A stretch of DNA of 64,000 bases from Breviolum minutum Mf 1.05b.01 (taxonomy: Eukaryota > Sar > Dinophyceae > Suessiales > Symbiodiniaceae), in the NCBI GenBank assembly GCA_000507305.1, contig DF241793.1, positions 1,600 through 65,599 of the forward strand. Direction: 5' to 3'. The notes below the pieces were generated by a model that was not told the DNA's origin, did not search any database, and saw nothing but the letters and a program-made list of their open reading frames with translations. Position numbers and translations under genes: made by a program. Numbering within the stretch: position 1 is the first letter of the stretch; each line of letters opens with the position of its first letter. Of the stretch, positions 24,791 through 37,326 are shown in pieces.

Positions 24791-25255
24791 CTCATTGCCA
24801 AACATCCTGGAGTGCGGGAACTGGTGGGAAAGGTGTGCCAGGTTGAAACTCTCTTCTATCACAAATTTAGATGATGTCTTTTCTTCCCAACCTGGTATCT
24901 TTCCTCTCTATATCTTGCTTGCCATGTGTCTCCTTTCAGAGTATTATATTATCTTAAGCTAGACTTGTCAAAGAAATTTCAGCAGCTGCATCCCATTCCG
25001 CTGTGCACCTTGTACATCATGATCTCCCAGTTGTCGTGACAAGAAGCGCAGCTGGCAGGGACAATCGGGGGCTCCAAGCATGGTCGGAAGCCAGCGGCAC
25101 CTGAGTAGCTTTGAAGAAGAAAAAAGAATGAAAGGCTGAAGGGCAGAACACAAATACAGCTTGTTGATGCTTTTTTGCAGCTGCATGAGTGACACATCTT
25201 TCTCAGCATCTTTGATATTTTCAGCCTCGTGTGGGTTTTTGGCCAAGGGGAGCAC

Positions 25256-25313
25256 CCATCTTGTTCATTGCTGTGACCGGATCTCTTGCCAAACAAGCGT
25301 CATAGAGCTCATA
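25256..25313 (-). CDS. Unassigned exon
   Basis: A 58-nt minus-strand block between AG and GT encodes YELYDACLARDPVTAMNKM, phase 0 to 1. It may belong to the BTB gene upstream (25.5-27.4 kb) or to the next gene. An additional coding-like block lies at 25140-25245. Confidence 0.35.
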
Positions 25314-25536
25314 CTGAACATGAGGCAAATTCCTGCAGAAAAAAAATACGCACAATGGTTGTCCAGGCAGTATCACTCGCTACATATGCACAACGTGTGT
25401 CCAAAAGCGACTCTGTACCATTTCATATCCATATCCAGGTTGATCTCCACATCCATATCGATGCCATATTCGTAGATTCACACATCTGAAAGTAGAGACT
25501 ATATGCATGAGCTTTCAAATATATAGCCCCTTTTAC

Positions 25537-27387
25537 CCCTGGCAAGTTCCGCTTTCCTTGGAGATGATACGATCCAATCTCCGCTGTACTCTTGTCCATA
25601 TCGCAGTCGAGCATATACTGCATCCAGGCTGGAGGTGTGACAAATGTACCAAAACTATCCAAAATTCACCCAGTATTCATCTGAATCACAACCTCCTGGG
25701 GAAGTTGGGCATGTTCCAAAACTGCCACCTTTTTCTTTCATGTTTTTTTCCTAGGCAACCAAAATGAAACAATGGTGGGAGCTTGGTGAAATCCCAACAA
25801 AAAACGACATAGGTGAAGCCACCTCTGTGACTATGGCTGTTCACCGAAAAGTCTGCTGCTTCTGCTTTGGCCTTGGAAAATCCCCCGAAGATCAAGCTGA
25901 TAGGTAGTTTATCCCATTGCTATACAGGGTTTCATACATTGCGGGTGGTGCAGGATGCCATGAACTGTATGTTGATTCTAGGCATGCTAAGCCCCAATTT
26001 TTTTTTGTCATCAAAGGTAGAAACTGAGTTTGATCACATCACTCATTTTACTGCCACCAAAGTGCCCTAGAAATGCTTGCAGCTTGCCACACTTGGAAGA
26101 GAACTCAGCTCCACACTAAGTCATCCCACAAACTGCGGAGCCAGGCCCCAGTTCCACCGCCCGTCATCATCGCTGCCTGCACCGTGGGCCTCAGTAGTTC
26201 CAAAAACGTGAAATTCTACAGTGAAGAAACCTATTACTTATGACTTGCCTTAAGGTCAAATTACACACCTAAGACTTAGACCCACCAATAAAGCCATACA
26301 GGGCCTTTAGGCCGTAAAAGTCTGCCTGGCATTTATGGCACGGCCAACTGCTCCGACTCAAAAAGTCCAGAATTTGAAAAGAAATGCTCCCTCGTGCCTC
26401 GCGCAACAATTCCAGTCGATCTACCCGTGAGAGGCCTTAAAATGAAATGGTTTTTAATAAGAAAATACCTGGTGATGATGTGGTTCTCATCTTCAAAAAA
26501 TGCGAGGCACTGCAACTGGGGACACCAAACCAATGGGAAGGGTCCCATCCCTCAAGTAATTCAAGATGTGATGAAATTGCCTGAAAGCAGTCAAGGGAAC
26601 TGAACAAATGCGTACAGATTCAAACAACATACATCATTCACAGGGACAAGGATCCAATATCCACGAATTCGCAGCTACTAAAATACGAAAAAAAACGAAT
26701 CACCGGCCAAATGATGGCGCTCCAAGTGCCTTCCATCTCGGTCTATAAAGTAGCAGCCGTCGGCATCTTTTAAGACCTATGTGAGCCGCGCAAATCGCAA
26801 GAATAAGCAAGCTCTCTGGTCATGACTCTTGACTCTTGAACAGTATTGAGTGTATTTATATCGTGCATTTAGATACAACAAAATCTTGCAATTTTGCAAT
26901 CCATTGCCATGAAAGGATATATTATTAAATATATCATGAATTGATGACACATCCAAATCCCTTCCTTTTCTAGAAGCATTCACGATTCCCATCCTTGAGT
27001 TTCCAACTGGATGCTTCCCACTAAACATGAGACCCAACCTTAGCATCCAACCTCCCTGTCCAATTTTTGAGCAACCAGGAAATTCCATGTCTCAGATGCA
27101 TACATCGACTCCGGGTCTGATCTCAAAGTGGCCAAGGTGGTCATTAGCTTCCGTCCACCCTGAAATCGGCAAATTCCCGAAGCTTTAGAAAGAGGGAGCT
27201 CATATCATGTTGTATCATGATCATGTTGTATCCATGGTGTATCAACTTTTCATTCATAATTCACTCAAAAAGGAATCAAGGTTTCCAATTTCCAATAGAC
27301 TTTCATGAGACAACCAACAGGCACTGAGTCCCTGACTATGTTCAAGTGAACTACGGAGGGAAATTCTGCAAGCACCTCAATGCCCAA
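25537..27387 (-). CDS. BTB/POZ (KCTD, potassium-channel-tetramerisation type) protein, partial
   Basis: Six exons join with consistent phase: 27337-27387 (FPSVVHLNI), 27104-27159 (GGRKLMTTLATLRSDPES), 27004-27038 (MLGLMFSGKHPV), 26704-26766 (DADGCYFIDRDGRHLERHHL), 26469-26550 and 25537-25628 (LRYGQEYSGDWIVSSPRK). The first four reproduce the T1/KCTD BTB signature: VxLNxGG, a TTL strand, PxSMLxxMFSG and YFIDRDG. KCTD proteins oligomerise and often link cullin-3 ligases to substrates; the role here is inferred. The intron after 27004 begins with GA (GTTG|GAAACT), yet the protein runs on exactly (HPV|DADG), so it is a GA-AG intron. Exon 26469-26550 departs from the usual FRxILxFLR segment. The 5' and 3' ends are unresolved. 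Confidence 0.65.
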
Positions 27388-27389
27388 CT

Positions 27390-28529
27390 GCAAAGCTCCA
27401 GAAATTTAACAAATGAAAGTTTTAATGTTAGCTTGTGCTCTCCATGCCTCTCCAATGATCAAAATTCACCAGTCCTGCCTTGTCAAACGTCAACATCTGA
27501 GCCCAACTGAGCCCAATTTTGGGGGACCGCAATCCCTTTGAGGTATTTTGGGGCTCCAGGCTCCAGCATCGTCTCCGGATGCCATTTAGGACTATCTAAC
27601 CTGCCAAGCACAGATTGAATGGTTGGATAGTTGAAAAAAGAAGCTTAAATGTGTCAGAAAATGTGATAAGTATGAAGTCAAGGCGATCCATCCTTTGTAC
27701 TGAGTCATGTTCGAAAGGGTAACTTTGGGAGCCACCCAAACACAACAAATAACCAATTAACCGATTGCCCCATAGCGACGACTTCAACTCACCTGGTAGA
27801 CTTTCGTCATCTTTGCCAGGACATTACGCGTTTCATGCATCGAATCTATGCAAAAATAAGGCGGGCATTCTTCGGTGCTCATCTCATTGGACTGGTATGA
27901 AAGTGCTTTTGGCCAGTTACTTACCGTTTGGCCATGTTGGACCTGCTGGGTAGGTGTCATCTGGATATATCTGGATGGTCACTGATAATCCTTGTCGACT
28001 GCAAGTCTAAGTTTGCACGTTTGCACGACGCATTGTATCATTCCTGGAGAAGCATGTTGTTGTCAGTATCTAGTGCGGTCTATGGGTGGCGGGATGAGCA
28101 TCTGCAAATAAGAAGTGTCCTGTGGGACAAAGTTTTTAGATAGTGTTTGTTTGTCACAGTTTTGTCTATCCGTCCAATCTTTCTATCTCAAAAAATTGTA
28201 CTGGACAGGAAGCGAGCGAAGTCAAAAACAAACATCTCCAGAACCCATTTGCTGAAAGAAGTTGTGCCCCTGACCATCAGTTGAGTTGAGAATCATCAAG
28301 AGCTCTGAAGACTTTGCACATGTTTTTTCGCCGCACTCTGCTGCACAGCGCTAAGATCAGTACTAAGCCGGAAGCGAATCATGTGAAACCGTGCTCCTTT
28401 TCGCTCCCTTTGTTGCCGCATCACAGCTCAGGTACCACATCATTCATCATAGAAGGCCACCAATCTGACCTTGCCATGACAAGCTTCAAAAGCCCAAAAT
28501 CAATTCACAACTAACTGATCCTCCCTACA
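27390..28529. other. No supported gene
   Basis: This stretch lies between the BTB gene model and the stop of the CmcJ/NvfI-like gene. It should hold the start of the BTB gene, but no convincing first exon was found. Confidence 0.4.
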
Positions 28530-31500
28530 TCACTCTGAACCAACCTCGATGCTCTCCCTGTCTGTGGCTGAAGGCGGACTTCCCTCGGAGATGCAACTTC
28601 TAGCAAAGTTAAAAGAAAAGACGGCTCAGGTTAACAATTCATAATGGATAATTTGTTATGAACAATTTCCACAATTTCCTACCATCAACAAAAACACTTC
28701 ATCTGCATGGCCTTGTCTGCATTTGTTCAAACATTGACAGGCGCGACTTGTATCTTCAGCAGCCAGGGCTAGGACCATATCTTCAAAAGATCCATGCAAA
28801 CTGAAAGTTGCCGGCACCTTTGGCCCATCAACCTCACCAAATTTGATAAAGTCTTCACCTGTCGCTCACATCCAATCGGAAAGGAAAATTGGACATAGAG
28901 GGAAGTGACCCCCTGTCACAGGGTGGAACTCAGGGACCGAGAGAGTAACCTGTGTCAGTTTGAGATTGGCAGCCCTGACTTTTCTCTAAATATACTAATA
29001 TAATCCATATAATATACTGTAATGATTTTATGCTTTCATTCACCTGAATTCAGTCCAAACCTTGCAGTGCTTCAGCGGTTTTCTGATGATTATGGTTTCC
29101 CCGCAAATTGTGGCACCATTTTTTCCTCCCGGCTCTTGGTGGGCATCGCCTCGAGAATCCCAGCACTTGAGCAGCATGACTTCGTCTTTCTCCATCCTCG
29201 GCCGGGATGACTAGGGATGACACAAGGACTACGCTGTTGCATGAGTGCAACAGAGCTCTCATCCCTCCCTGGCCTTGGAAAGTAGAACCAGCGCTGTGCG
29301 TTCGAGTATCTCGCAAAATAATTTTCACCTGCCCAACAGGAGTCCAGTCTGCTGGATGCCAAATTACAACAAACTTAAACGCAACGTGCTTTTCCCAAAT
29401 AGCGAGGGCTATGGGGGGTTCTACTTAAAGCAAATACGGGGTGAGCATTCGCTGAATCTTTGTCCCTTCATGAGTCGCAGGGTGTCTACCCGCCAGCAGT
29501 GTGATATCGGGGTGTGAAAGCACATCACGCTAAGATCCGAGTTGGGCGATGACTATGCATACAGAGTAGGTACTCATCTATCTTATACCTTTCTCTAGAT
29601 TGTCTTGTCCTTGATATTATGCTATCTGGGGTCTCTGCTGATGTTATTTGTTTTTTGTTTGTATATATTTATAATAATTTGCAAGTTGAATGTTCAAATC
29701 CCATGGCCTACACGATCTGCGTATCTGATTTCGAAAACGATCAAGTCCTCCACTGCCTCCGCCGCGGATCATGGAATCTTCCCAATTGTCTCAGCATTTT
29801 GGTGCTTCCCTGGGTTGAAAAACATTAAACCGTCTATTTCCTTCTGCAAGATGAGTTTGAACCATGCTTACACACCTTGTCGGGGCTCTGCATTGAAAAG
29901 TTCCCCCATTCTCACCATCATGGGCCACCACTTCTTTCAATTTCAACAAATCTCATGGCCACTTCAAATGTCCCAAAATCATCTATCATACGGCAGCATT
30001 GCAGATCTTTGGAGAAGCATGTTTGAACAAAAATAAGACGTTCATCCAGTATCATCCAGTTTCAAATCAATATCACTACCGGGGCTTCGAGCCAACGATT
30101 TCGCATCACAGGCAGCCAGGGGGAAGCATTCTACAGGCGACTCGGCTACATTCCGCCAGACCTAGTGAGTATCCAAGGGAGCAGGTCTTAAGTGGTTTGG
30201 CTTTTATGCGCATAAAAAACCAAATCACATGCGGTCTTAGGGACTCTCCATGACCTTTAGTCTCTGTCGGTGGAGCCTTTTTTTGTGTTTCTCACACTGG
30301 CAAAACGCAGGTTCAAAGCTGAGATCTCCACATTCACAAAAATCCATCTCTTCTTTAGCAAACCTTCCTGAAGCAAACAGATGTTTTTGTTCACATAGTT
30401 TTCAGAACACCAAAACGAAAAGGTGACAACTCCATTGCTTTGTTGGGTTCCCAACGACTTCTGTAGGATCCAATAAGCTCGTTCCAGTGGTGTCATTTTT
30501 ACTGGCTGGCTTGGCAAGCCTGCAAATGGGCGCGTGAAAAAAGATAAGTTGTTAAAATAGAATGAAGTTGCTCCAGATTCCATTAAAATGTTGAGTGCAG
30601 CTCATCAATTACACAAGGATCTGTATACATGTGTGTGTGTTTTAAATATATATATATATATAATATGTATATATAGCCATGCGTACATGATTGCATATGT
30701 ACATATAACTAAGTAATATATGTATTATGTTTATATATTATAGATACAGTATTTGGAGGATCCAAGTTCAATCAAAGTTTGTTGGTCCTGGGCAAGGATA
30801 AGTATGGTGGTCACAGAAGCTCCCTTTGTTTCATGTTTGAGTTTGCCAACAATGCTGAGGAGTAACTGTCGGATTCGCTGTGCGGCAGAAGTGAGGGTGT
30901 AATCCTTAGCAAAAGTCAGACTTGAGTGTAGTCCCAGTATTCCCAATGTGAAACACACAAGTTTCAGTTTCCAAGATAACTTTTGGAATACCATCCTCTT
31001 TGTACAAGAAAACAATTCATCTTCGCAGAAGCTGTCCTTTGAGGGTTTTGTGGCATGGTTATGAATCACCGGCACCCCACCCATTGGCAGGGCTAGGCCA
31101 CCAACTCCCCTAGTGCGACCAAAACGGCATTGTGCACTCCATAAGTCACCAATGGCTCCTGCACAGCGCTGCCACCTCGCAGGCCTCAATGAAAGGGAGA
31201 ACATTTGTGTCCAACACCATCCAGAAGGCCCTTGCTCTGCGATGAATCGTCTCTAGAATGATTCCCTTGATAATATATGATAATATCATATATTTATAAT
31301 ATTCCTTGGAGGCTTCTTTTTGCCAAATGGAGCCGTGTAAGAAATACTGCTACAAATTCCGCACTGTTCACCTACTGGAGGCCCTTGACATCAAGCTTAG
31401 CAGGAGAAATCCTGAATGGAAATGATGCGAGAATTCCGCGAATGATATGGACAATTTTGTGGGGAATCAGGCAATCAAACATATCGAACGCTGGATTGCC

Positions 31501-32661
31501 ATTTGGTTACGTTTCTTGAGGTCGTCTAGGCCATTCCAACGACTGGTCCGGCTGCCAAATGGGGTGCCCCACGATCGCCCGCCTGGCTGTTTGAAATTTT
31601 CCGAACAAACCAATCCGAAGTCATCAAGTGGCCTCCTTCCCTCCTCCCTCCTCCTCCTCCTCCTCATCATCATCATCATCATCATCATCATCAGCATCAG
31701 CAACAGCATCATCAAAGAAGAACAGCAAAATTGTTGCTATTCATCATCGCCATCACTTCAAGTCCATCTCCAACCAGTTTCATTTGGAGGGTGTCCTTCC
31801 AAAAACAATATCATCATTCATGATTCCTCATGACATTTCCAGGTTTCTGTGAAATCATCACAATTTCAGCGTTGAATCTCACCCACCAAGCACTTCTCCA
31901 AGTTGTCCCTTCCTGCTTGCGTTGCTTTGCCCGCAAGTTGTGATCAAAGGCAACTGCTCTTGACGCGCCCGTCGCTTCTCTCACTATGGCCTGCAAAAAA
32001 AAAAGAGAACTCATGACACCTCCCTTCATGATTCCATGCGAACATTTAGTGGTAGATTCTGCGAGATGTTATAATGATTTCTGGAATGTTCAGACTCTGG
32101 TTTTGCAATTCTGAAGGAGATCGATTCGTTCGGCCTCACACTCAGCATAGTATGAATTGATGACCTGGTCGTGGTCATAATAGTCAATATGCTTCCACAC
32201 CTTGGATCGGATCACCAGATAAGCCGACCCCAAGCTTTGACAAAAAACTGTTAGGGCTCCAGGCATGCGGAAGAAGACAGAAGCCATTGTTATCCAAAGT
32301 CAGTGCTTCATCTCGCCCACTCTGAATTTCCACCTACCAAAGGTTCACCAGCTTGGCTTCGTTCGGTTTTACCAGTTAGGCAACCCATCCATGAAGATAG
32401 CACGGCTATAGGTCACGGGAGTTTTCACGACCGGGTGGCCTCCAAACCAACAGGGTCGGTTCCAAAGAACTCACCATCTGAGCCCAAAAGATCTCGATTT
32501 GTACCAACCTTTCCTGTACTCAAAATGCTCCTGGGCACCTGCCACGGCAGGAAAAACTGCAGACTTTATGGAGTTGGACCGTTGGACCCTACAATTCTGT
32601 TGATGTTGTGTTCATGACGGGCCTTGTCACTTTGGAAGTAGAGCTTTCCTTTGGTGCTCAC
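28530..32661 (-). CDS. CmcJ/NvfI-like Fe(II)/2-oxoglutarate oxygenase
   Basis: Thirteen minus-strand exons join in phase: 32593-32661, 32475-32538, 32373-32439, 32096-32234, 31894-31990, 31055-31158, 30851-30904, 30332-30367, 30093-30161, 29708-29756, 29233-29328, 28696-28858, 28530-28599 (TGA), giving 358 residues from the first recognised exon. Family blocks appear in order: REATGASRAVAFDHNLR, VIHN then DYTLTSAAQRIRQLL, LLKKRWIFVNVWR, FPLAACDAKSL, YADRVGENYFARYS, QRWFYFPRPGRDE, FSLHGSF and DRESIEV. These match CmcJ (cephamycin methoxylation) and NvfI (fungal endoperoxidase). Expected metal ligands are the His/Asp near VIHN-DYT and the His in SLHGSF; the Arg of RESIEV fits the co-substrate site. 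Three donors are GC (after 31055, 30093, 29708). The exon 5/6 junction has an alternative (31881/31109). The true start lies upstream of 32661 and is unresolved. The natural substrate is unknown. Confidence 0.75.
30645..30735. repeat. TG/TA simple-repeat tract in an intron
   Basis: Alternating TG then TA dinucleotides with ATATGTA words, between exons 7 and 8 of the oxygenase gene. Confidence 0.7.
31639..31708. repeat. (CTC)n-(ATC)n microsatellite in an intron
   Basis: A compound CCT/CTC then ATC trinucleotide tract between exons 5 and 6 of the oxygenase gene. Confidence 0.9.
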
Positions 32662-32937
32662 CTCCCAAGACCCCTCAAGCCCAAGTGCTTCATCTTAAAG
32701 TACATCCCATGTGCCCAAGCCTGTGTGGCAATAAACCTTCTGCAGGTCAAGTTGGCTCTTGAAGCTGCTCGGGCAAACATGGCAGAGTGTAGGATAGTGT
32801 GTAAGATGCTGTTTTGTTGACCGATAATTTTCCAACGTTGCCCATTTGCACTGAGTGCTGATGGTATCGATGGATTTTTTGTCATCCGTGTGAATGCTCT
32901 TGCAACAAGTACATGAGTACATGTCAAAGCTTGCACC

Positions 32938-33084
32938 TAGACCGTAAAAATCAAGAAACCTTGGGCCAAAGTGCTCAGCTTCAATTTTGCTTGAGTAGAG
33001 TAAACATCATAAACATCAGCAAGTAACGTCTGCTGAATCAAACTTTCAAAAATATCCAACAGATCTATGACAAGCGGAACTGGA
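32938..33084 (-). CDS. Unassigned exon
   Basis: A minus-strand block preceded by an acceptor (GCAG|GC) encodes a helical segment with VPLVIDLLDIFESLIQQTLL followed by ADVYDVYSTQAKLKLSTLAQ. A GTCTAG donor or stop follows at 32940-32938. It could be a 5' exon of the oxygenase gene or the last exon of another gene. Confidence 0.35.
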
Positions 33085-33327
33085 GTGCTGTGCCTGCAGC
33101 TTTTTGGGCAAGGCTTGCATGACTCAAAGCATGGCTGATGCATGCCAAAATGGGGAAGGTGAATGTCGTATGACAGTTGAGTGCCATTGTACATCTGGGA
33201 ACATGTCGGTATCAACCTCTATGTCCCCAGAGACCATGCTTCAAGCTGCAAGGAAAAAAGGACCCCTTGGAGAGCCTCTCAAGGAGATCAACCGTCTGAT
33301 GGACCTCTCGAGGAGAACCATCGGACA

Positions 33328-33379
33328 TGGCGCAGCATCACCTCCTTCGGAGGTGATGCCTCATGCTAAGCATGCGCCA
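33328..33379. repeat. Compact nested inverted repeat (double hairpin)
   Basis: GCATCACCTCC (33335-33345) and GGAGGTGATGC (33349-33359) form a perfect 11-bp stem with a TTC loop. A second hairpin, CATGC-TAA-GCATG, follows at 33362-33374. An outer TGGCGCA/TGCGCCA pair (33328-33334 with 33373-33379) encloses both, so the whole 52-nt segment can fold as a three-way junction. It resembles double-hairpin palindromic elements known from some organelle and nuclear genomes; mobility is inference. Confidence 0.55.
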
Positions 33380-33384
33380 CCAAT

Positions 33385-36340
33385 TAACTGTAGATTATTG
33401 ATTACAGTATTCACTTCTGGCAACTGGTCCTCTGAAGACTGTAGACCTCATCCCAATCACCGATACAAAGTCCGATCCAGATCCGATCTACAGCTTTTTT
33501 TCGACTAGGCTCCTTTCCTGGAAATGAGAGTTTTAATCTAATGCCAATGCCTATGTGTATATATATATATATATATATATCTGTTGTATGCACATATTAG
33601 TTTCACTTCTACGGATTCTAAATGGTGCCAGTATCAAGCAAAAAAGATCTGCTACCAAATAACAAAAGGAAACATATTTGGGAAACAGATCATTCATAAA
33701 GTCCTTCATCTTCCCTCTTTGACTCATGCACTCAATTCACTGCTTGTTGTGACCGTTTTTAACCCGTTGTTGTCAGTCCAAGTTGCGACCAGGTCTGGCA
33801 CTATCTACTAGATCACAGGAGTAGAGAGGGGCATCTGGCAAATGCAAAGGCCAATCTGGTGAGTCTTTTCTGGTTGGTCATGCTGGTCATGCTGGCAAGA
33901 TGAAGCAAGGACAAAAAGGCAATCCCATCTCATTGTACTGGCTAGGTTGAAGTTTGAAGAGATATCTACTATGGAATATGATAATTTCTAGAACTATGGA
34001 ATCGGAATATAATAAATCTAGAGGGCAGTACAATCCTTAATTGACAAAAACTAAACAGGGCTTCTCTTGTAGCTCAGATGTACCTTCATTTCAGGGTCTG
34101 GTGTCCCAAGCTTTCAGGAAGGTGCGTAAGATCCTGGGCCGTATGTTTAAGACATAGAGTTTGGGATCATTTCAAAAACACTCCAAGGCAGAAAGCATAT
34201 ATCAATTCTAGATGTCCAACCAACCCGTCTCAATCAACCCGTCTCAATCAACCATTCGCTTCAACCATGGCAGCAGCACTCCGAATCGGCCACCCATGCT
34301 CATGGTTCCATACGCTGTTGGTGGCAGCCTTCAGCATTCGTGAAAAGCTGGCCACAAAAAGCCACAGGGCTCACAAGACTGGAAATCTAGGACAGCTGTA
34401 CTCACGCTGAATAATTCCAAACTCCAAACATATTTTTCACGTCCATTTCTCACACATTCCTTACGAACAATGCTACTGTATGGGAAGAGAGGTAGAGAAT
34501 CAGGTGCAATAAAATGAGTCCAAGATGCAACTCTTCCGTAAACTAAAGCTTGTACTTGGTGAATAAATCCCACTCATAAAACAGAATTTCAGTCCCACAA
34601 AAACCCACAGTGTTCGAGGCATTTAGGGCACTCCCAACTCCTCTCGGTCGCCCTGCTGACGGTTGGACAGGCTTGATGACCTCGACTTTGGACAGTTTGG
34701 GTGAAGTTTCCAGCGACGCGGCACTAGATATAGAGCAAAATGTTCTCGTAATGTACTGTTTTACGTCACATATACTCCATGATATGTCTACATCTCGCTA
34801 GTTTGCAATCAAAAACAACGGATAGAATTCACACAAACACATACAAATACATGTAAAGTCACATAAATGTAAAATCTATGATACAATAATCAATACATGT
34901 AGGCGGATTCTAGAAATATTCACCGCTGAGACCAAAAGGTTGATTGAAGTCCAAATTCAATAGAGCGAGGAAAAATGTATAATGTCAGATAATAATGATA
35001 TTAGTGTAAAAAGATTTTGCAGGGTGAAACATATACTACAACAAAGCCCATGGCGAGAAAAGTGTTGATCCCAAAAGTGAAGTAAATAGATAAACCTATC
35101 AAGTTCAGATTGTGTTGTGCGCGTCTATATACTGTAGATATCATGTGCATATATGTTTGTACATAGATATGTATATCTATCCCTGATGCATATTCATACT
35201 TTGTGATAAGTTCTAAGGTCTGTATATGTTGTATATAGACATAGACAATTAGATATATTTCTTAAATGTATGTATAATCAACAAACGTCCAGCTCCAGAA
35301 TAGATCTTCGCATCCCTTTCAAACAAGAAACTCGTCCGACCACTCAACCCCATCGCAAACTCGGTCGCCGGGCGGTGACGGTGCTTTCAGCCACAACTGA
35401 CTCGCCAAATTCCTTCAAAGCCGAGCATCAAACACCTTCCCTGGATGCCTTGAACAAGCTAGCCCCATATGGCTTGATTGCCGCGGTGTTGCATTGACTT
35501 GAAGTCTGGACCACTAGATGCTAGATGATTGTGTATGAAGAAGTGTATGAAGTGTAGATCAAATGTCGCTGGGAACCAGAAATTTGGAGTTCCCCATGAT
35601 TCGTTTCCATGACGCATGATGCACTGGAGGGACTCCTGCTTCAACAGGTGAAATCAGTGTCACGCATGTAGAATTTAGATGTGCTTTTTAGTTATGATAA
35701 ACAGTGCTTGCATGTATCTCTGCCTGCCTGTCTGCCTGCCTGTCTGCCTCGCTGTCTGTCTGCTTGGCTGTCTGTCTCTCTGCATGCATGCATGTATGTA
35801 TGTATATAATGTATACAAGAAAGAGGAGACGGATACATACACGGGTACCGTAGACAAAGTTGTTTTTTAAGTATTATCGATGCAGACTGCAGAAGGCTCC
35901 CTGAACCTCAGCATTGACAAAGACGGCAGGGCTTGATACATGGAACATGCTACCGTACTGGAACGATCATGCGCGCCTTGGCTCCTTTGAAAAATGTTCA
36001 TTAAAAAATGAGCTTCTGCACGTTTTGCTATCTCTTCGAGACATACCACTAACTAAACTGTATAATAGTCAACAATAATAACAATAAATATTGATAATAA
36101 CAACAATAACAATAAGAATGATAGTTCGATACTGATGATCATAATAAATGCTTAATACCCAAGAACTTTGTTCCGCAAAATTCTTTGAATCTCAAAAATC
36201 CCAGAAACCTCACAGGTTCCCAGAAGGTGCCTCTTGCTGCTCCTGTCTTCTGCTACTATGATTGGAAGCTCCTGGCCATGGAATCCACGAATTCGCATGA
36301 ATTGTTGGAAAATCCCATCGTGACTCGATTCAACCGATTC
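33385..36340. other. No supported gene
   Basis: AT-rich, with simple repeats (TA tract at 33558-33582) and a small 14-bp tandem at 34220-34253. Short frames on both strands lack motifs; the plus-strand frame at 35270-35497 is the longest plausible one but has no support. Confidence 0.45.
35711..35808. repeat. Tetranucleotide CTGC/CTGT then GCAT/GTAT microsatellite
   Basis: A run of CTGC and CTGT units grades into GCAT and GTAT units, an imperfect tetranucleotide microsatellite. Confidence 0.85.
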
Positions 36341-36347
36341 GACCCAC

Positions 36348-36461
36348 CTGGTTGATGAAACGAAGTTGCTCCAAAAGTTCTTCGGCCTGTGGCATCTCTT
36401 TGAATTTCACCTCATCCAAGAACATGCACCAAAAAAGCTTCATGTGCCAGATTCCCTCCAT
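36348..36461 (-). CDS. Unassigned exon, possible first exon
   Basis: Starts with ATG at 36461 and runs 38 codons to a CAG|GTGGGT donor at 36347. It includes WHMKLFWCMFLDEVKFKEMP and AEELLEQLRFINQ. No acceptor AG lies directly upstream, which favours a start codon. The second half is predicted helical. It could also be an internal exon of the gene starting at 37401. Confidence 0.45.
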
Positions 36462-37326
36462 CCAAGAATATATACATATAGTATATATGGCTATACACCT
36501 GTTGACTCCATCATGACCGTCAAAGCATAGCGGTTATGCAGCTTGAGGGTCTAGCTGTCTTCACTGCAGATGGTGCTACCATTCCGACCAGGGAGGTATG
36601 AGCCTTGACACTTTTTGTGGCGTGGATTCCAGCCAATTGTTGCAAGTTGGTATCTAACATCTGAGGTGAGCTCTAATAACAGACTGGTTTTGCAAAGTGT
36701 GAATCTTGAAAGGAGCAACGTTCAAAAACCCTTATGACATTTCATTATACTGATTGGTTCATGGGGATCCTTATAATTGTCTTATCATATTGCCTATACA
36801 ACTGGGTAGTATGATCCCCCAACAAAAAAAACAAATAACCAGGGTCAACTGGTCTCTGCTCAGCTTTCACATCTGAGCTTCATGCTGCTTCCATTTCCGC
36901 TGCAGAGTCACCCAGGACAACTGGAGCCGAGAAAACACATGTTTCAGCATCGCTTTTCACCAAGAATCCCATCGATCCCTTGAAGCCCTAAGAATTCCAA
37001 CATGTATAGGTAGTCAATAAAACTGCATACCCCCCTGAAAACTCCCGGAAAAAAGAAATCTAGGGAGGTCTTAAATGCGTTTTTCAACATCCACTGAGGC
37101 TCAAACCAAGATGCATCCCTCCAGGGGATAAGGCGGTCGGTTGCCATGGTGCAATCACCTTGCATCAAAACAATGTACAGACTCAAGGAATAAACAAAAT
37201 CAGAAAAATAAACTTGGTTGTTCGACAATTTTTCCAGATATTTGCAGGCCAAAGTTTGAGGAATCACTGGAATCACTCCCAAATTTTGGCATTAAAACGT
37301 CCATCCTCCTGAGTATTTCCTTCAAC

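Noticed and set aside
30090..30161. Frameshift in the oxygenase exon at the C run
   Set aside because: A first reading seemed to lose a base, but recounting shows five Cs (TTCCCCCTGG) and the 69-nt exon is exactly in frame.
34066..34130. Second A-box-like word TAGCTCAGATG
   Set aside because: No B box or acceptor stem pairing downstream.
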